From: SZUA-229 sp041589175
GTDB lineage: Bacteria > Pseudomonadota > Gammaproteobacteria > SZUA-229
Direction: 5' to 3'
DNA: 64,000 nt
Assembly (NCBI GenBank): GCA_041589175.1
Contig: JBFHWF010000004.1
Coordinates: forward strand, 1-64,000
In this document: positions 54,142-63,439 of the stretch, in pieces
Layout: each line of letters opens with the position of its first letter
Numbering within the stretch: position 1 is the stretch's first letter
Program-made: the position numbers and the translations under genes
Notes under the pieces: model-generated
Seen by the model: only the letters and a program-made list of their open reading frames with translations
Told to the model about the DNA's origin: nothing
Databases searched by the model: none

Positions 54142-55155
54142 ATGACACAAGCAAAGCCACAGCCTGAAGCCCCGCAACTACGCCACGACTGGTCACTACA
54201 GGAAATTAACGAGCTACTAGCCAGACCCTTTAACGACCTGCTATTCGAGGCCCATAGCCTGCATCGACAGTACCACCAGCCTAACGAAGTGCAGATCAGC
54301 ACGCTGCTAAGCATCAAGACTGGTGCCTGCCCGGAAGACTGTGGCTATTGCTCACAAAGCGCACGCCACAGCACCGAGCTTGAGCCTGAGCGGCTGCTCC
54401 CCCTGGAAGAGGTCATTGAAAAAGCCAGTATTGCGAAAAATAATGGCTCAACCCGTTTCTGCATGGGTGCGGCCTGGCGCAACCCGACCGATAAAAACCT
54501 CGACCGGGTGATCGAGATGATTCGCGCGGTGAAAGAGCTGGGCATGGAATCCTGCGTTACCCTGGGAATGCTTACCGAACAGCAGAGCCAGCGTCTGAAA
54601 GAAGCCGGGCTCGATTATTATAATCACAACCTGGATACCTCTCCTGAGTTCTACGGCAACGTCATCAGCACCCGCACCTTCCAGGATCGTCTGGATACCT
54701 TAAAACATGTTCGGGATTGCGGAATCAATGTTTGCAGCGGTGGCATTCTGGGCATGGGCGAGTCGAGTACTGACCGCGCCTCCATGCTGCAGCAGCTGGC
54801 GAATATGCCCCAGCACCCGGAGTCGGTCCCCATTAATATGCTGGTTCAGGTTGAAGGCACCCCACTGTTTGGTAGCGATGGCATTGATAGTATCGAGTTC
54901 GTTCGCAGTATCGCTGTAGCACGCATTCTAATGCCTGCTTCTCAGGTCAGGCTGTCTGCAGGCCGCCATGAAATGAGCGATGAAATGCAGGCCATGTGCT
55001 TCTTTGCTGGAGCTAACTCCATCTTTTATGGTGATCGCCTGCTGACGACGGATAACTGCGAGACCAACAGCGATCTGGCGCTCTTCGATCGCCTGGGTAT
55101 CCAGCCCAGTGAAGCCCACAATGACATGATCAAGGCGGAAGCCTGCCACGGATAG
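54142..55155 (+). CDS. bioB: Biotin synthase
   Basis: A 337-residue radical SAM enzyme that inserts sulfur into dethiobiotin. The [4Fe-4S] motif CPEDCGYCSQSARH (near residue 61) and the later YNHNLDTSPEFY and GGILGMGES are intact. The start at 54142 gives the family N terminus; in-frame ATGs at 54004 and 54118 lack support. No BirA operator was found upstream. It is followed by bioF after three bases, so an operon is certain. Confidence 0.96.
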   Translation: MTQAKPQPEAPQLRHDWSLQEINELLARPFNDLLFEAHSLHRQYHQPNEVQISTLLSIKTGACPEDCGYCSQSARHSTELEPERLLPLEEVIEKASIAKNNGSTRFCMGAAWRNPTDKNLDRVIEMIRAVKELGMESCVTLGMLTEQQSQRLKEAGLDYYNHNLDTSPEFYGNVISTRTFQDRLDTLKHVRDCGINVCSGGILGMGESSTDRASMLQQLANMPQHPESVPINMLVQVEGTPLFGSDGIDSIEFVRSIAVARILMPASQVRLSAGRHEMSDEMQAMCFFAGANSIFYGDRLLTTDNCETNSDLALFDRLGIQPSEAHNDMIKAEACHG

Positions 55156-55158
55156 GCA

Positions 55159-56313
55159 ATGAAAGACCTACGAAAGGCCCTGGAACAACGGCAACAGCTG
55201 GGTCTGTATCGACAGCGTCGCCAGCTGCAGAGCCCGCAGGGACGCCTTATTCAGCTGAATGGTCAAAGCTGTCTGAATTTCTGCAGCAATGACTATCTAG
55301 GCTTTGCCAGCCACCCAAAACTTATCGAGGCATTTACCTCCGCCGCCAGAGCAACCGGGGTCGGCAGTGGTTCAGCCCATCTGGTTAATGGCCATCACCA
55401 GTTACACCATCAGCTGGAAGAAGCCCTCGCCGAGTTTACCGGCTATCCCCGCGCACTGCTGTTTTCCACGGGTTATATGGCTAACCTTGGGCTAGCACAG
55501 AGCCTCTGCGGACGCCACGACACAGTCATCGAAGACAAACTCAATCATGCCTCCCTGCTGGATGCGGCACAGTTGAGTGGTGCTCGCCTGCGACGCTACC
55601 CTCACCTCGACTATGAAGCCCTGCAACAACAGCTGGAACGCTCGACAGAAGGTGAAATCCTGGTGAGTTCCGACGCTGTATTTAGCATGGACGGCGATCA
55701 GCTGGATATCGCTCGATGGCAGGCCAGCTGTCAGCCATATAACGCCTGGCTGATGCTGGATGATGCCCATGGCTTCGGGGTACTCGGTGAGCAGGGACGG
55801 GGCAGCCTCAACCATCAAGGTACTGGCAACCCACAGATGATCTATATGGCAACCCTGGGCAAGGCCCTTGGCACCTCCGGTGCATTTGTTGCGGGGAGCG
55901 AAGATCTTATCGAATACCTGATTCAATTTGCCCGTAGCTACATCTACACCACGGCGATGCCACCCGCTGTCGCTGCCGCCACCCTGGCCAGCCTGCAACT
56001 GTTACAGCAGGAGCCTGAGCACCAGCAGGCATTAAAGCGGAATATCCACACCTTTAAATCAATGGCGACGCAAGCCAGCCTGCCCCTCATGCCGTCGGAT
56101 ACCGCTATCCAGCCCCTCCTCCTCGGCGATGCACAACTAACAGTAAATGTTAGTCAGCAGCTGTTTACACAGGGTATACACCTGGCAGCAATTCGCCCAC
56201 CAACGGTGCCCGAGGGTAGCGCACGACTGCGAATCACGCTGCGCGCCGATCATCAGCTCAGCGACCTGGAACAACTCGTTGAGCGCCTGCAACTGGCCCT
56301 TGCTCACCTCTGA
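55159..56313 (+). CDS. bioF: 8-Amino-7-oxononanoate synthase
   Basis: A 384-residue pyridoxal phosphate enzyme that condenses pimeloyl-ACP and alanine. Motifs are NFCSNDYLGFASHP, GSGSAHLVNGHH, LDDAHGFGVLG and the Schiff-base lysine in ATLGKALGTSGAFV. It follows bioB closely. bioA is 7 kb away at the right edge; the other biotin genes are not in this stretch. Confidence 0.95.
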   Translation: MKDLRKALEQRQQLGLYRQRRQLQSPQGRLIQLNGQSCLNFCSNDYLGFASHPKLIEAFTSAARATGVGSGSAHLVNGHHQLHHQLEEALAEFTGYPRALLFSTGYMANLGLAQSLCGRHDTVIEDKLNHASLLDAAQLSGARLRRYPHLDYEALQQQLERSTEGEILVSSDAVFSMDGDQLDIARWQASCQPYNAWLMLDDAHGFGVLGEQGRGSLNHQGTGNPQMIYMATLGKALGTSGAFVAGSEDLIEYLIQFARSYIYTTAMPPAVAAATLASLQLLQQEPEHQQALKRNIHTFKSMATQASLPLMPSDTAIQPLLLGDAQLTVNVSQQLFTQGIHLAAIRPPTVPEGSARLRITLRADHQLSDLEQLVERLQLALAHL

Positions 56314-56426
56314 GTTGCGTTATTGTCATCCCACTGTACCGACAGTCGGTCTATTTCTGCTCTAAATCAACAAAATCGCCCCTCATACCGTCTATGATGT
56401 CCCGACAGACACTATAGAGACCCCCC

Positions 56427-57809
56427 ATGTCAGATATCGAATTCGACACACAGCTTATCAAGAAGTACGACATTGCCGGCCCCCGGTATACGTCCTACCC
56501 GACTGCCGTGCAGTTCAGTGAAGATTTCAGCGAAGCGGACTACCGCCAGCAGGCAGAAAAATCCAACCGCTCTGGTCGCGAACTCTCCCTGTATTTTCAC
56601 CTGCCATTCTGCGACACCATCTGTTACTACTGCGCCTGTAACAAGGTCATCACCAAAGATCGTAGCAAGGCAGATCCTTACCTGAGCACCCTGCACCGGG
56701 AAATCGCTATGCAGGCAGAACTGTTCGATCGATCTCGCAAGGTCAATCAGCTTCACTGGGGTGGTGGAACCCCCACATTTATCAGCCATGGGCAGATGCG
56801 CGAACTGATGGATGTGACGCGCCAGCACTTTAACCTGCATGATGATGACAGTGGTGAGTACTCTATCGAAATCGACCCCCGCGAAGTCAGCCGTGAAAGC
56901 ATCGAGCTGCTCCGCGATATCGGCTTTAATCGAATGAGTCTGGGGGTACAGGATTTTAATCCTGACGTACAGAAAGCGGTCAATCGAATTCAATCTGAAC
57001 AGCAGACACTGGATGCTCTCAACAGCGCCCGCGAGTGTGGCTTTAAGTCCATTAGTACCGACCTGATATACGGCCTGCCTCTGCAGACGCCCGACAGCTT
57101 TAACAACACACTGTCGCGTATTATCGAATTAGGTCCGGACCGCATCTCCTTATTTAACTACGCGCACATGCCCGAGTTATTTAAACCACAACGCCGCATC
57201 AATGAAGCAGACATGCCTGCGGCTGAAACAAAACTGAGCATTCTCAAACAAAGTATCGAGCAACTGATTGATGCAGGCTATGTCTATATCGGCATGGATC
57301 ACTTTGCGCGCCCCGATGATGAACTCAGCATCGCCCAGCAACAGGGAAAGCTTTATCGTAACTTTCAGGGTTACGCCACACATGCAGACTGCGACCTTAT
57401 CGGCATGGGCATTACTTCAATCGGCACCATCGACAACAGCTTTGCACAGAATGTAAAAACCCTCGATGAATACACGGCAAAAATCGACGCAGGGCAACTC
57501 GCCGTTTTTCGTGGCATCCGCATCGACGAAGACGACCTGTTACGCCGCGACATTATCATGCAGCTCATCTGTCACTTTGATTTGAATTTTGCTGCAATGG
57601 AAGCTAAACATAGTATTAACTTCCGTGAATATTTTTCTATCGAACTGAAACAGTTACAGACAATGTGTGACGACGGATTAATTGAATTAAACAATCAATC
57701 AATACGCGTCACCAGCAAAGGTCGCTTGCTGATTCGAAACATATGCATGGTATTCGACCGCTACCTGAATACCGGGCAACAACAGCAGCGTTTTTCCAGG
57801 GCTATCTAA
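56427..57809 (+). CDS. hemN: Oxygen-independent coproporphyrinogen III oxidase
   Basis: A 460-residue radical SAM enzyme of anaerobic haem synthesis. The N-terminal PRYTSYPTAVQF and the cluster motif CDTICYYCACNK (near residue 62) match HemN, which uses the additional Cys and a second SAM. Length agrees with HemN (457). It is 113 bases after bioF; no clear FNR box (TTGAT-N4-ATCAA) is present, so oxygen control is not evident in sequence. Confidence 0.94.
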   Translation: MSDIEFDTQLIKKYDIAGPRYTSYPTAVQFSEDFSEADYRQQAEKSNRSGRELSLYFHLPFCDTICYYCACNKVITKDRSKADPYLSTLHREIAMQAELFDRSRKVNQLHWGGGTPTFISHGQMRELMDVTRQHFNLHDDDSGEYSIEIDPREVSRESIELLRDIGFNRMSLGVQDFNPDVQKAVNRIQSEQQTLDALNSARECGFKSISTDLIYGLPLQTPDSFNNTLSRIIELGPDRISLFNYAHMPELFKPQRRINEADMPAAETKLSILKQSIEQLIDAGYVYIGMDHFARPDDELSIAQQQGKLYRNFQGYATHADCDLIGMGITSIGTIDNSFAQNVKTLDEYTAKIDAGQLAVFRGIRIDEDDLLRRDIIMQLICHFDLNFAAMEAKHSINFREYFSIELKQLQTMCDDGLIELNNQSIRVTSKGRLLIRNICMVFDRYLNTGQQQQRFSRAI

Positions 57810-57839
57810 TATCTGCGTTGCAGTATAAGGGAGTCAATC

Positions 57840-58301
57840 ATGCCATCGCCACTGTTAAAAGAGTATCTTGACGAGAACGATATCAAGTATGTATCGATTA
57901 TGCATTCTATGGCCTTTACCGCTGTGGATATTGCCAAGAGTGCCCATATCCCTTCACGCGAGCTTGCCAAGACAGTCATTCTCGAAGTCGATAACCAGAT
58001 GGCTATGGCCGTTGTACCTGCCAACTACAAGGTTAACCTGACTATTTTGAAAGACGCACTTGATACTGACAATATTCGACTAGCTGATGAATCAAGATTT
58101 ACACCACGCTTCAGGGATTGCGAAGTTGGTGCCATGCCTCCCTTTGGCTGCCTTTACGATATGGATGTCTATGTAGCCGAAAGCCTGTCGGAAGACGATA
58201 CCATCGCCTTTAATGCCGGCTCTCATATGGAAATCATACAGATGGACTACAAAGACTATGAGAACCTGGTAAAACCAAGGTTTATCTTTCTGGACAACTA
58301 A
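57840..58301 (+). CDS. YbaK/ProX-type aminoacyl-tRNA deacylase
   Basis: A 153-residue domain of the YbaK/prolyl-tRNA editing family. The motifs HSMAFTAVDIAKSAHIPSRELAKTV and FNAGSHMEIIQM line the active site. Such proteins hydrolyse mischarged tRNA (Cys or Ala on tRNA-Pro) in trans. It starts 30 bases after hemN. Confidence 0.85.
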   Translation: MPSPLLKEYLDENDIKYVSIMHSMAFTAVDIAKSAHIPSRELAKTVILEVDNQMAMAVVPANYKVNLTILKDALDTDNIRLADESRFTPRFRDCEVGAMPPFGCLYDMDVYVAESLSEDDTIAFNAGSHMEIIQMDYKDYENLVKPRFIFLDN

Positions 58302-58315
58302 GGCCATAGACCGCC

Positions 58316-58513
58316 ATGAGCATGAGACGGGAAAGCGATGCAAGCTCTGAAGCACAACGCAACGCTCATCGCAGTAGCCGCAGTTTTGAAGTCAATGGCC
58401 AGTGGTATTTTGAATTACGCGGTGGCGGACAGAAGGGGCCGTATGAAAGCAAAGCCGAAATGCAACAGGCACTGAACGAATTTATTCAGTTTTACGAAGA
58501 GCTTAATCAATAA
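58316..58513 (+). CDS. DUF6316-like small protein
   Basis: A 65-residue protein with the core FEVNGQWYFELRGGGQKGPYESKAEM, closely similar to the 68-residue protein at 58716. Both appear to belong to a small, uncharacterised family (DUF6316-like) with conserved W-Y-F-E and K-G-P-Y. It starts 14 bases after the deacylase stop. Function unknown. Confidence 0.7.
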   Translation: MSMRRESDASSEAQRNAHRSSRSFEVNGQWYFELRGGGQKGPYESKAEMQQALNEFIQFYEELNQ

Positions 58514-58715
58514 AACTTATAACTAGCTCGTATTAATACAAATATTTTATTATCTGGTTTTTAAAACCTTTTCAGTCAGTTACCACTCCTCCTCACATAA
58601 ACGTGGCATACCACCGGTCAATTAACACTGTTTATGCCATTGCGTGATTAAAAAGTTATTTTAATCTCATAAAGATAAGCTCAGAGTTTTCTGGCCAAAT
58701 GATGACGAGGTCACT

Positions 58716-58922
58716 ATGCAAAAACACCGCGCAGGGGAACATAACCCCATACCCTTCCGTAACGAACGCTATTTCTGTGCCAATGGCTCCTGGTATTTTG
58801 AAGTCCGCGGCGGCGTACAGAAAGGCCCCTATGCAAACCGTGAAGAAATGGAAGCTGAACTGTTACTGTTTATCCGTGAGCAGAATATGCTTAACCAGTC
58901 CCTCAGGGGATCATCATCCTGA
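58716..58922 (+). CDS. DUF6316-like small protein, second copy
   Basis: A 68-residue protein with the core YFCANGSWYFEVRGGVQKGPYANREEM, related to the one at 58316. The 202-base gap between them contains AT-rich DNA, enough for a separate promoter, though none is clear. It ends two bases before the convergent MazG-like gene. Function unknown. Confidence 0.7.
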   Translation: MQKHRAGEHNPIPFRNERYFCANGSWYFEVRGGVQKGPYANREEMEAELLLFIREQNMLNQSLRGSSS

Positions 58923-58924
58923 TA

Positions 58925-59254
58925 CTAGTCACGAAATTCTGAAACGCGAATTCGTCCGTTAATCATTTTCGATTCGCGTTTCATGATTTTCGACATCTTA
59001 TCCCAGAACGCCTGCTTCAGATCAAAATCCTGCGCGATCGCAGTACCCATAAGCAGGATCAGGAGATCAGCACATTCCTCGGCAAGCGCTTCAACTGGTT
59101 TCCCCTTACTGGCACAGGCCGAAATTTCTCCCAGCTCCTCGGTCATCAATGCAATGCGATACATGAGTTCCTCACCACCGGTGTTTCTGAAATCATGCTT
59201 GTCATGGAACGCCTGTACTTCTGCCAGCATTTCGTTGTATGAATCCTGATTCAT
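58925..59254 (-). CDS. MazG-like nucleotide pyrophosphohydrolase
   Basis: A 109-residue all-alpha NTP-PPase. The metal-binding EELGE motif (TEELGEISACA) and the later EECADLLILLMG give the EExxE...ExxD pattern of the MazG family. It would hydrolyse non-canonical or excess nucleoside triphosphates. Convergent with the second DUF6316-like gene. Confidence 0.82.
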   Translation of the reverse strand: MNQDSYNEMLAEVQAFHDKHDFRNTGGEELMYRIALMTEELGEISACASKGKPVEALAEECADLLILLMGTAIAQDFDLKQAFWDKMSKIMKRESKMINGRIRVSEFRD

Positions 59255-59398
59255 CTAAAGCCTCTCTCATTTGACTCCGCCAGTTTCAGACAAAGGGCAC
59301 TGGCAGGCAAGCCCCGTTGAACCATACTTATTTATGAGCCGAGTTATTATGGCGGCTCTTGCGATCCCGATCGACCATTTTGCAGTGAGGTAACAGAC

Positions 59399-59728
59399 AT
59401 GAATACTGCACAACACCTGAACGACATTGAACTCGATGAGTATGGTCTTCTCAGGCATCCCGAGATGTGGAATCGTGAAGTTGCACAAATGATTGCCACT
59501 GAACTGGAAATTGGTGTACTCACGCCTGATCACTGGAATGTTATTGACGCACTTCGTAAACACTATGAGCGTTTCGGTGTTGCACCCGCAATGCACAACA
59601 TCTGTCGTTCAAGCCACCACAGTGAAGACTGGGTGCACAACCTGTTTCACAGCTGCCTGAATGCATGGCGTGTATCCGGTTTACCCGACCCTGGTGAAGA
59701 AGCCAAAGCTTACCTGAATGACATGTAA
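59399..59728 (+). CDS. DsrC/TusE-family protein lacking the C-terminal cysteines
   Basis: A 109-residue protein with the family pattern (LDEYGLLRHPEMWNREVAQMIA, LTPDHWNVIDALRKHYERFG) and the late SGLPDPG. In DsrC the C-terminal arm ends ...CKIAGLPKPTGCV and TusE keeps the penultimate Cys; here the arm runs GLPDPGEEAKAYLNDM, with no Cys at either position. The remaining cysteines (ICRSSHH and HSCLNAW) are not the conserved ones. A regulatory or binding role is more likely than sulfur transfer. GAGG lies upstream of the ATG. Confidence 0.8.
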   Translation: MNTAQHLNDIELDEYGLLRHPEMWNREVAQMIATELEIGVLTPDHWNVIDALRKHYERFGVAPAMHNICRSSHHSEDWVHNLFHSCLNAWRVSGLPDPGEEAKAYLNDM

Positions 59729-59729
59729 G

Positions 59730-60536
59730 TTAGTGCTGTTCCGTTGTCTTCAGCAGGCGACGGAAGCTCAGTCTCTCACGCTCATCGAATAATCGCCGCG
59801 ATATCAACCACAGGGTTGATACCACACCAAAGCCTGTACCCGCAGTAATCATAAACATAATCAGGATCTGATATTTTACCGCTTCAACCGGTGGCGCACC
59901 TGCAAGAATCTGACCTGTCATCATACCCGGCAAACTCACCAGCCCAGCTGCGGCCATGGAGTTAATAATCGGTATCATACCGGCACGCATGGCCTCTTTA
60001 CGAATATCAGAAATTGCATCACAGGGTGCCTGACCCAGCATCAGTCGCTGCTCGATAACGGGCCGTTGTTGCCATGCAGATTGCAATAAACGATCCATAC
60101 CCAGAGCTATTCCAGTCATCGTATTTCCCAGCAACATACCCAGCAGTGGAATTGCATACTGAGGATGATACCAGGGATCTGCCTGTATAATCACCAGCAA
60201 ACAAAGCAGGGTAATAATAAAGGAAGAAACAAACAATGAACCCGTGCTGATGACAAAGCCACCGAGTGGATGTAATTTGCGTTTCTGTCGCGAAAGAATT
60301 TCAAAGCCCGCAACCGATATCATGAGCATCGCGATCAGCAGAATAAATAAAGGCTGAGTTGATGCAAACAGCGCTTTAAGCACAAGCCCTATCAGTAACA
60401 GTTGCACCGTTGTACGTAAGGCGGCGATATATAGTTGACGTGAAATATCAAGTTGCATTCGCCAGCTAAGCAAGCCCAGCAATAGCACCAGTATGGCAGC
60501 CATCGACAAATCAAGAGAACTTAACTCAATCAACAT
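59730..60536 (-). CDS. fetB: FetB-type ABC transporter permease (UPF0014)
   Basis: A 268-residue membrane protein with about seven helices, matching the UPF0014/FetB family: LRTTVQLLLIGLVL, LGMLLGNTMTGIALGMDR and GLVSLPGMMTGQILAG. In E. coli FetAB exports iron and helps under oxidative stress. It overlaps fetA by 11 bases. It is the second gene of a two-gene operon and ends two bases before the convergent DsrC-like gene. Confidence 0.88.
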   Translation of the reverse strand: MLIELSSLDLSMAAILVLLLGLLSWRMQLDISRQLYIAALRTTVQLLLIGLVLKALFASTQPLFILLIAMLMISVAGFEILSRQKRKLHPLGGFVISTGSLFVSSFIITLLCLLVIIQADPWYHPQYAIPLLGMLLGNTMTGIALGMDRLLQSAWQQRPVIEQRLMLGQAPCDAISDIRKEAMRAGMIPIINSMAAAGLVSLPGMMTGQILAGAPPVEAVKYQILIMFMITAGTGFGVVSTLWLISRRLFDERERLSFRRLLKTTEQH

Positions 60537-61122
60537 GATTCAACTCCCCGGACTGAAAAACAAAGTGATGCTGTGCTATCCGTTTTAGCTGATCCGCATC
60601 ATGACTCACCCAGATACAGGTCGCCTGATGAAGCTGCAGATACTCCATGACAAACTCTTCAAACAGACGGGTATTATCCTGATCCAGATTCGCCGTGGGC
60701 TCATCAAGCAACAAAACCTGCGGCTGATTCTGTAACAGTCGCAGCAGTCCCAGACGTTGCTTCTCACCACTGGACATACGCATAATTGACCAGTGACCGA
60801 CTTCAGACTGAAACCCAAGCCGTTCTAATGCATTCTGTTCAAGCGTTTCAAAATGCTCCGCCACACTGTCATACCACCACTGGGATTCTGCAGGTAACAG
60901 GGCAACTTTCTTGCGCCACTCATGCGCAGGCACAGACTGTTGCTCTACAGCATCCAGATTTATTTTCCCCTGATGCGGTTCCAGATCAGCAAGACAGCGC
61001 AACAGCTGACTTTTTCCACAACCAGACGGGCCACTCAGACCTGTACACTGGCCGGCATGCAACTGAAAATCATAGGGACCCAGTTCAAGAAAGCGAAGCT
61101 GTTCGACGTTGAGTGTTTTCAA
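60526..61122 (-). CDS. fetA: FetA-type ABC transporter ATP-binding protein
   Basis: A 198-residue ABC ATPase with Walker A GPSGCGKSQ, signature SSGEKQRLGLLRL, Walker B VLLLDEPT and H-loop WVSHDA. Its size and partner permease at 59730 match E. coli FetA, energising iron export. The start has no strong alternative. Confidence 0.88.
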   Translation of the reverse strand: MKTLNVEQLRFLELGPYDFQLHAGQCTGLSGPSGCGKSQLLRCLADLEPHQGKINLDAVEQQSVPAHEWRKKVALLPAESQWWYDSVAEHFETLEQNALERLGFQSEVGHWSIMRMSSGEKQRLGLLRLLQNQPQVLLLDEPTANLDQDNTRLFEEFVMEYLQLHQATCIWVSHDADQLKRIAQHHFVFQSGELNHVD

Positions 61123-61207
61123 GCAGCAAATTAACTCTTATTCAATTCGACCTGCAACACAGGCCTGGTTATACACAGTACAGGTAGATTTATTTATATC
61201 GCCGATA

Positions 61208-61693
61208 TCAGTTATTATTCTGCACAGGGCGCACAAGAAACTTACCCACTTCAACACTACTCACCTTAACGCGTTGCCCCGCATCAATCTGCTCAACACC
61301 GGCACCTGTATCGATTTCAACTTTCCAGTCAATGCCAGAATAACGGGTTTTACCCGGCTGCATCAGGCTAATGTTTTCCTGTAGTACGAAGGTATATCCA
61401 ACCAGGTCACTACTGTTATCCTTCTCGGGTATATCACTGTTCTGAAGATTCCTCAAAGGCTTCCACAATAGCAGCATTGCAACACCTGAACAGATTGCCG
61501 TACTGGAAATACCTGCCGTCCAGGTCTCTGGCAATAACCCCAGCAACATAAATAAGCCAGTCACCAGCGCACCCACACTACTAAACAACAGAATACCCGT
61601 TACCATACCGGTAATAACTTCAATCGACAGAAGCGCAAAGCCCAGTACAATCCAGAACTCTGCCTGGTGGTTATGTATGTATTCAATCAGCAT
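61208..61693 (-). CDS. NfeD-family membrane protein
   Basis: A 161-residue protein with about four hydrophobic helices in the first 100 residues and a C-terminal OB-fold (GVEQIDAGQRVKVSSVEVGKFLV). NfeD proteins partner SPFH proteins. Its ATG overlaps the SPFH gene stop by one base, supporting a coupled pair like QmcA/YbbK. Confidence 0.87.
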   Translation of the reverse strand: MLIEYIHNHQAEFWIVLGFALLSIEVITGMVTGILLFSSVGALVTGLFMLLGLLPETWTAGISSTAICSGVAMLLLWKPLRNLQNSDIPEKDNSSDLVGYTFVLQENISLMQPGKTRYSGIDWKVEIDTGAGVEQIDAGQRVKVSSVEVGKFLVRPVQNNN

Positions 61694-62649
61694 TATTGTG
61701 TATCTGCCTGTTTCTTTTTCAAGCTATTGATAATCGTCATCGCTTCCGCAACCAGTGTAGATGCACTCGTCTGGCTATCGGGCAACAGCACCACTGATGA
61801 TTCTTTTGCAATGGCTTCTTTTGCCATAATTGCTTTTTCTGCCAGCTCCAGCTGAATTGCACTCTGCCCTTCATCGGTATGCGCCACCTTGCCGATCATA
61901 TGCAGGGCTTTTGTTTTCGCTTCGGCAACTGAGAGAATAGCCTGCGCTTCACCCTGAGCCTGCAATATCTGCTCCGATTTATCTGCCTCCGCGCGCAACA
62001 CAATCGCCTGCTTCTGACCTTCTGCAACATTAATAGAGGCCTGTCGTTCACCTTCTGATTCCAGAATCTGCGCGCGCTTGTCACGCTCCGCCTTCATCTG
62101 TCGTTCCATAGCCTCCAGCACGGAACGCGGTGGTTCGATATCCTTGATTTCATAGCGCAGCACCTGCACACCCCAGGGCTCCGCGGCCTCATTAATAATA
62201 TTTACAATATTGGTATTCAGGCTTTCCCGTTCTTCAAATGTTTTATCCAGATCAATCTTACCGATTTCAGAACGCATGGTTGTCTGCGCCAGCTGAGTCA
62301 CCGCGTAAACATAGTTATCAACACCATAAGATGCTTTATACGGATCGAGAACCTTGAGATAGAGCACCCCATCAACAACCAGTGAGATATTATCCTTTGT
62401 GATTGCACTCTGACTGGGCACATCGACCGCCTGTTCTTTAAGTGATCGATCGTAGGAAACCTTATCGATAAACGGAAGCATGAAATTCAACCCCGCTTCC
62501 ATCGACTTATTGTATTTACCAAAGCGTTCAATAATAAGCGCTCGATTTTGTGGCACGAATTTAACCGACGTTTTAATAAAGACAAAGATCAGTATTGCAA
62601 GACCGACCCAGAAATTAAATATAAATCCAAGAATTTCTTCGACCATCAT
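61693..62649 (-). CDS. SPFH/band 7 protein (QmcA-like)
   Basis: A 318-residue protein with one N-terminal membrane segment (residues 7-25), then the stomatin/prohibitin SPFH domain (RALIERFGKYNKSMEAGLNFMLPFID in part) and a C-terminal coiled coil rich in Glu, Ala and Arg. It organises membrane microdomains. It is paired with NfeD and lies seven bases downstream of the Bax-like gene. Confidence 0.92.
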   Translation of the reverse strand: MMVEEILGFIFNFWVGLAILIFVFIKTSVKFVPQNRALIIERFGKYNKSMEAGLNFMLPFIDKVSYDRSLKEQAVDVPSQSAITKDNISLVVDGVLYLKVLDPYKASYGVDNYVYAVTQLAQTTMRSEIGKIDLDKTFEERESLNTNIVNIINEAAEPWGVQVLRYEIKDIEPPRSVLEAMERQMKAERDKRAQILESEGERQASINVAEGQKQAIVLRAEADKSEQILQAQGEAQAILSVAEAKTKALHMIGKVAHTDEGQSAIQLELAEKAIMAKEAIAKESSVVLLPDSQTSASTLVAEAMTIINSLKKKQADTQ

Positions 62650-62656
62650 TTTTCCT

Positions 62657-63439
62657 TTACTTGTCGCCAGGTTTCTGACCCAGCATATATTTCCTGTTAG
62701 TTTTTATCATCGACTGAATTTCCCTGACATACTCATCACCTCGACTCGAATATTTTTCAAGGCCTTCAGCCAGCCTGAGCGCATCGACATTCTGCCCTTT
62801 TTTACGCATACCAGAACGCATTTTCCTGAGTGTGCGATAGGCGTTACCACGATTCAAATTGTGCATATAACTACTGACAGATTCATTGATACTGTCGAAT
62901 GCGGCAACCTCATGACGCTTACCCGCATCACGTTGCTCGGGAACAATTCCACATCCTTTATCAAAACACCACTGGCCAAACAGGTTATTCGCCTGTTGTG
63001 CGAAACGTGACTGCCCCCATGCTGACTCATTGGCGGCCTGACTCAACACCAGCTCTACAGGCAAAGTATCAACACGACGCAGCAGGGTATCCCATTGCGG
63101 TTTATCGTGATCCCATTCAATGTCATACTGATCGGCCACACCAGCAATCCAGCCGGCCTGCTCATCGGATTGCATGGCTGACTCAAGTCGAGTCCGAGTA
63201 TCCCGTATTTTCTGATTTTCATTTATCACAACTGGACGTAGTGCATCAAAGAACCGTTGTTTCTTTTCTTTCACATCCTTAACATCGTCATAATTAAAAA
63301 CGTCTTCTGCCTGCAGGATGTCCATCGTTTTAGCATGGGTTTTCCTGAATAGTGATTTGCCACCCGGCTGCCAGTAATCCACCCCGACAAAAACCAGCAG
63401 TGCGATAGCCAGCATCGACAACAGTACCGTTTTTCTCAT
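62657..63439 (-). CDS. Bax-like glucosaminidase-domain protein
   Basis: A 260-residue protein with an N-terminal signal anchor (VLLSMLAIALLVFVGVDY) and a glucosaminidase-type catalytic domain. ELVLSQAANESAWGQSRFA contains the expected catalytic Glu, followed by NLFGQWCFDKGCG. Such proteins probably cut peptidoglycan in the periplasm. Its ATG overlaps the bioA stop by one base. Confidence 0.85.
   Translation of the reverse strand: MRKTVLLSMLAIALLVFVGVDYWQPGGKSLFRKTHAKTMDILQAEDVFNYDDVKDVKEKKQRFFDALRPVVINENQKIRDTRTRLESAMQSDEQAGWIAGVADQYDIEWDHDKPQWDTLLRRVDTLPVELVLSQAANESAWGQSRFAQQANNLFGQWCFDKGCGIVPEQRDAGKRHEVAAFDSINESVSSYMHNLNRGNAYRTLRKMRSGMRKKGQNVDALRLAEGLEKYSSRGDEYVREIQSMIKTNRKYMLGQKPGDK

Noticed and set aside
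56314..56426. FNR box upstream of hemN
   Set aside because: ATCAA occurs once, but the TTGAT half-site at the right spacing is missing.
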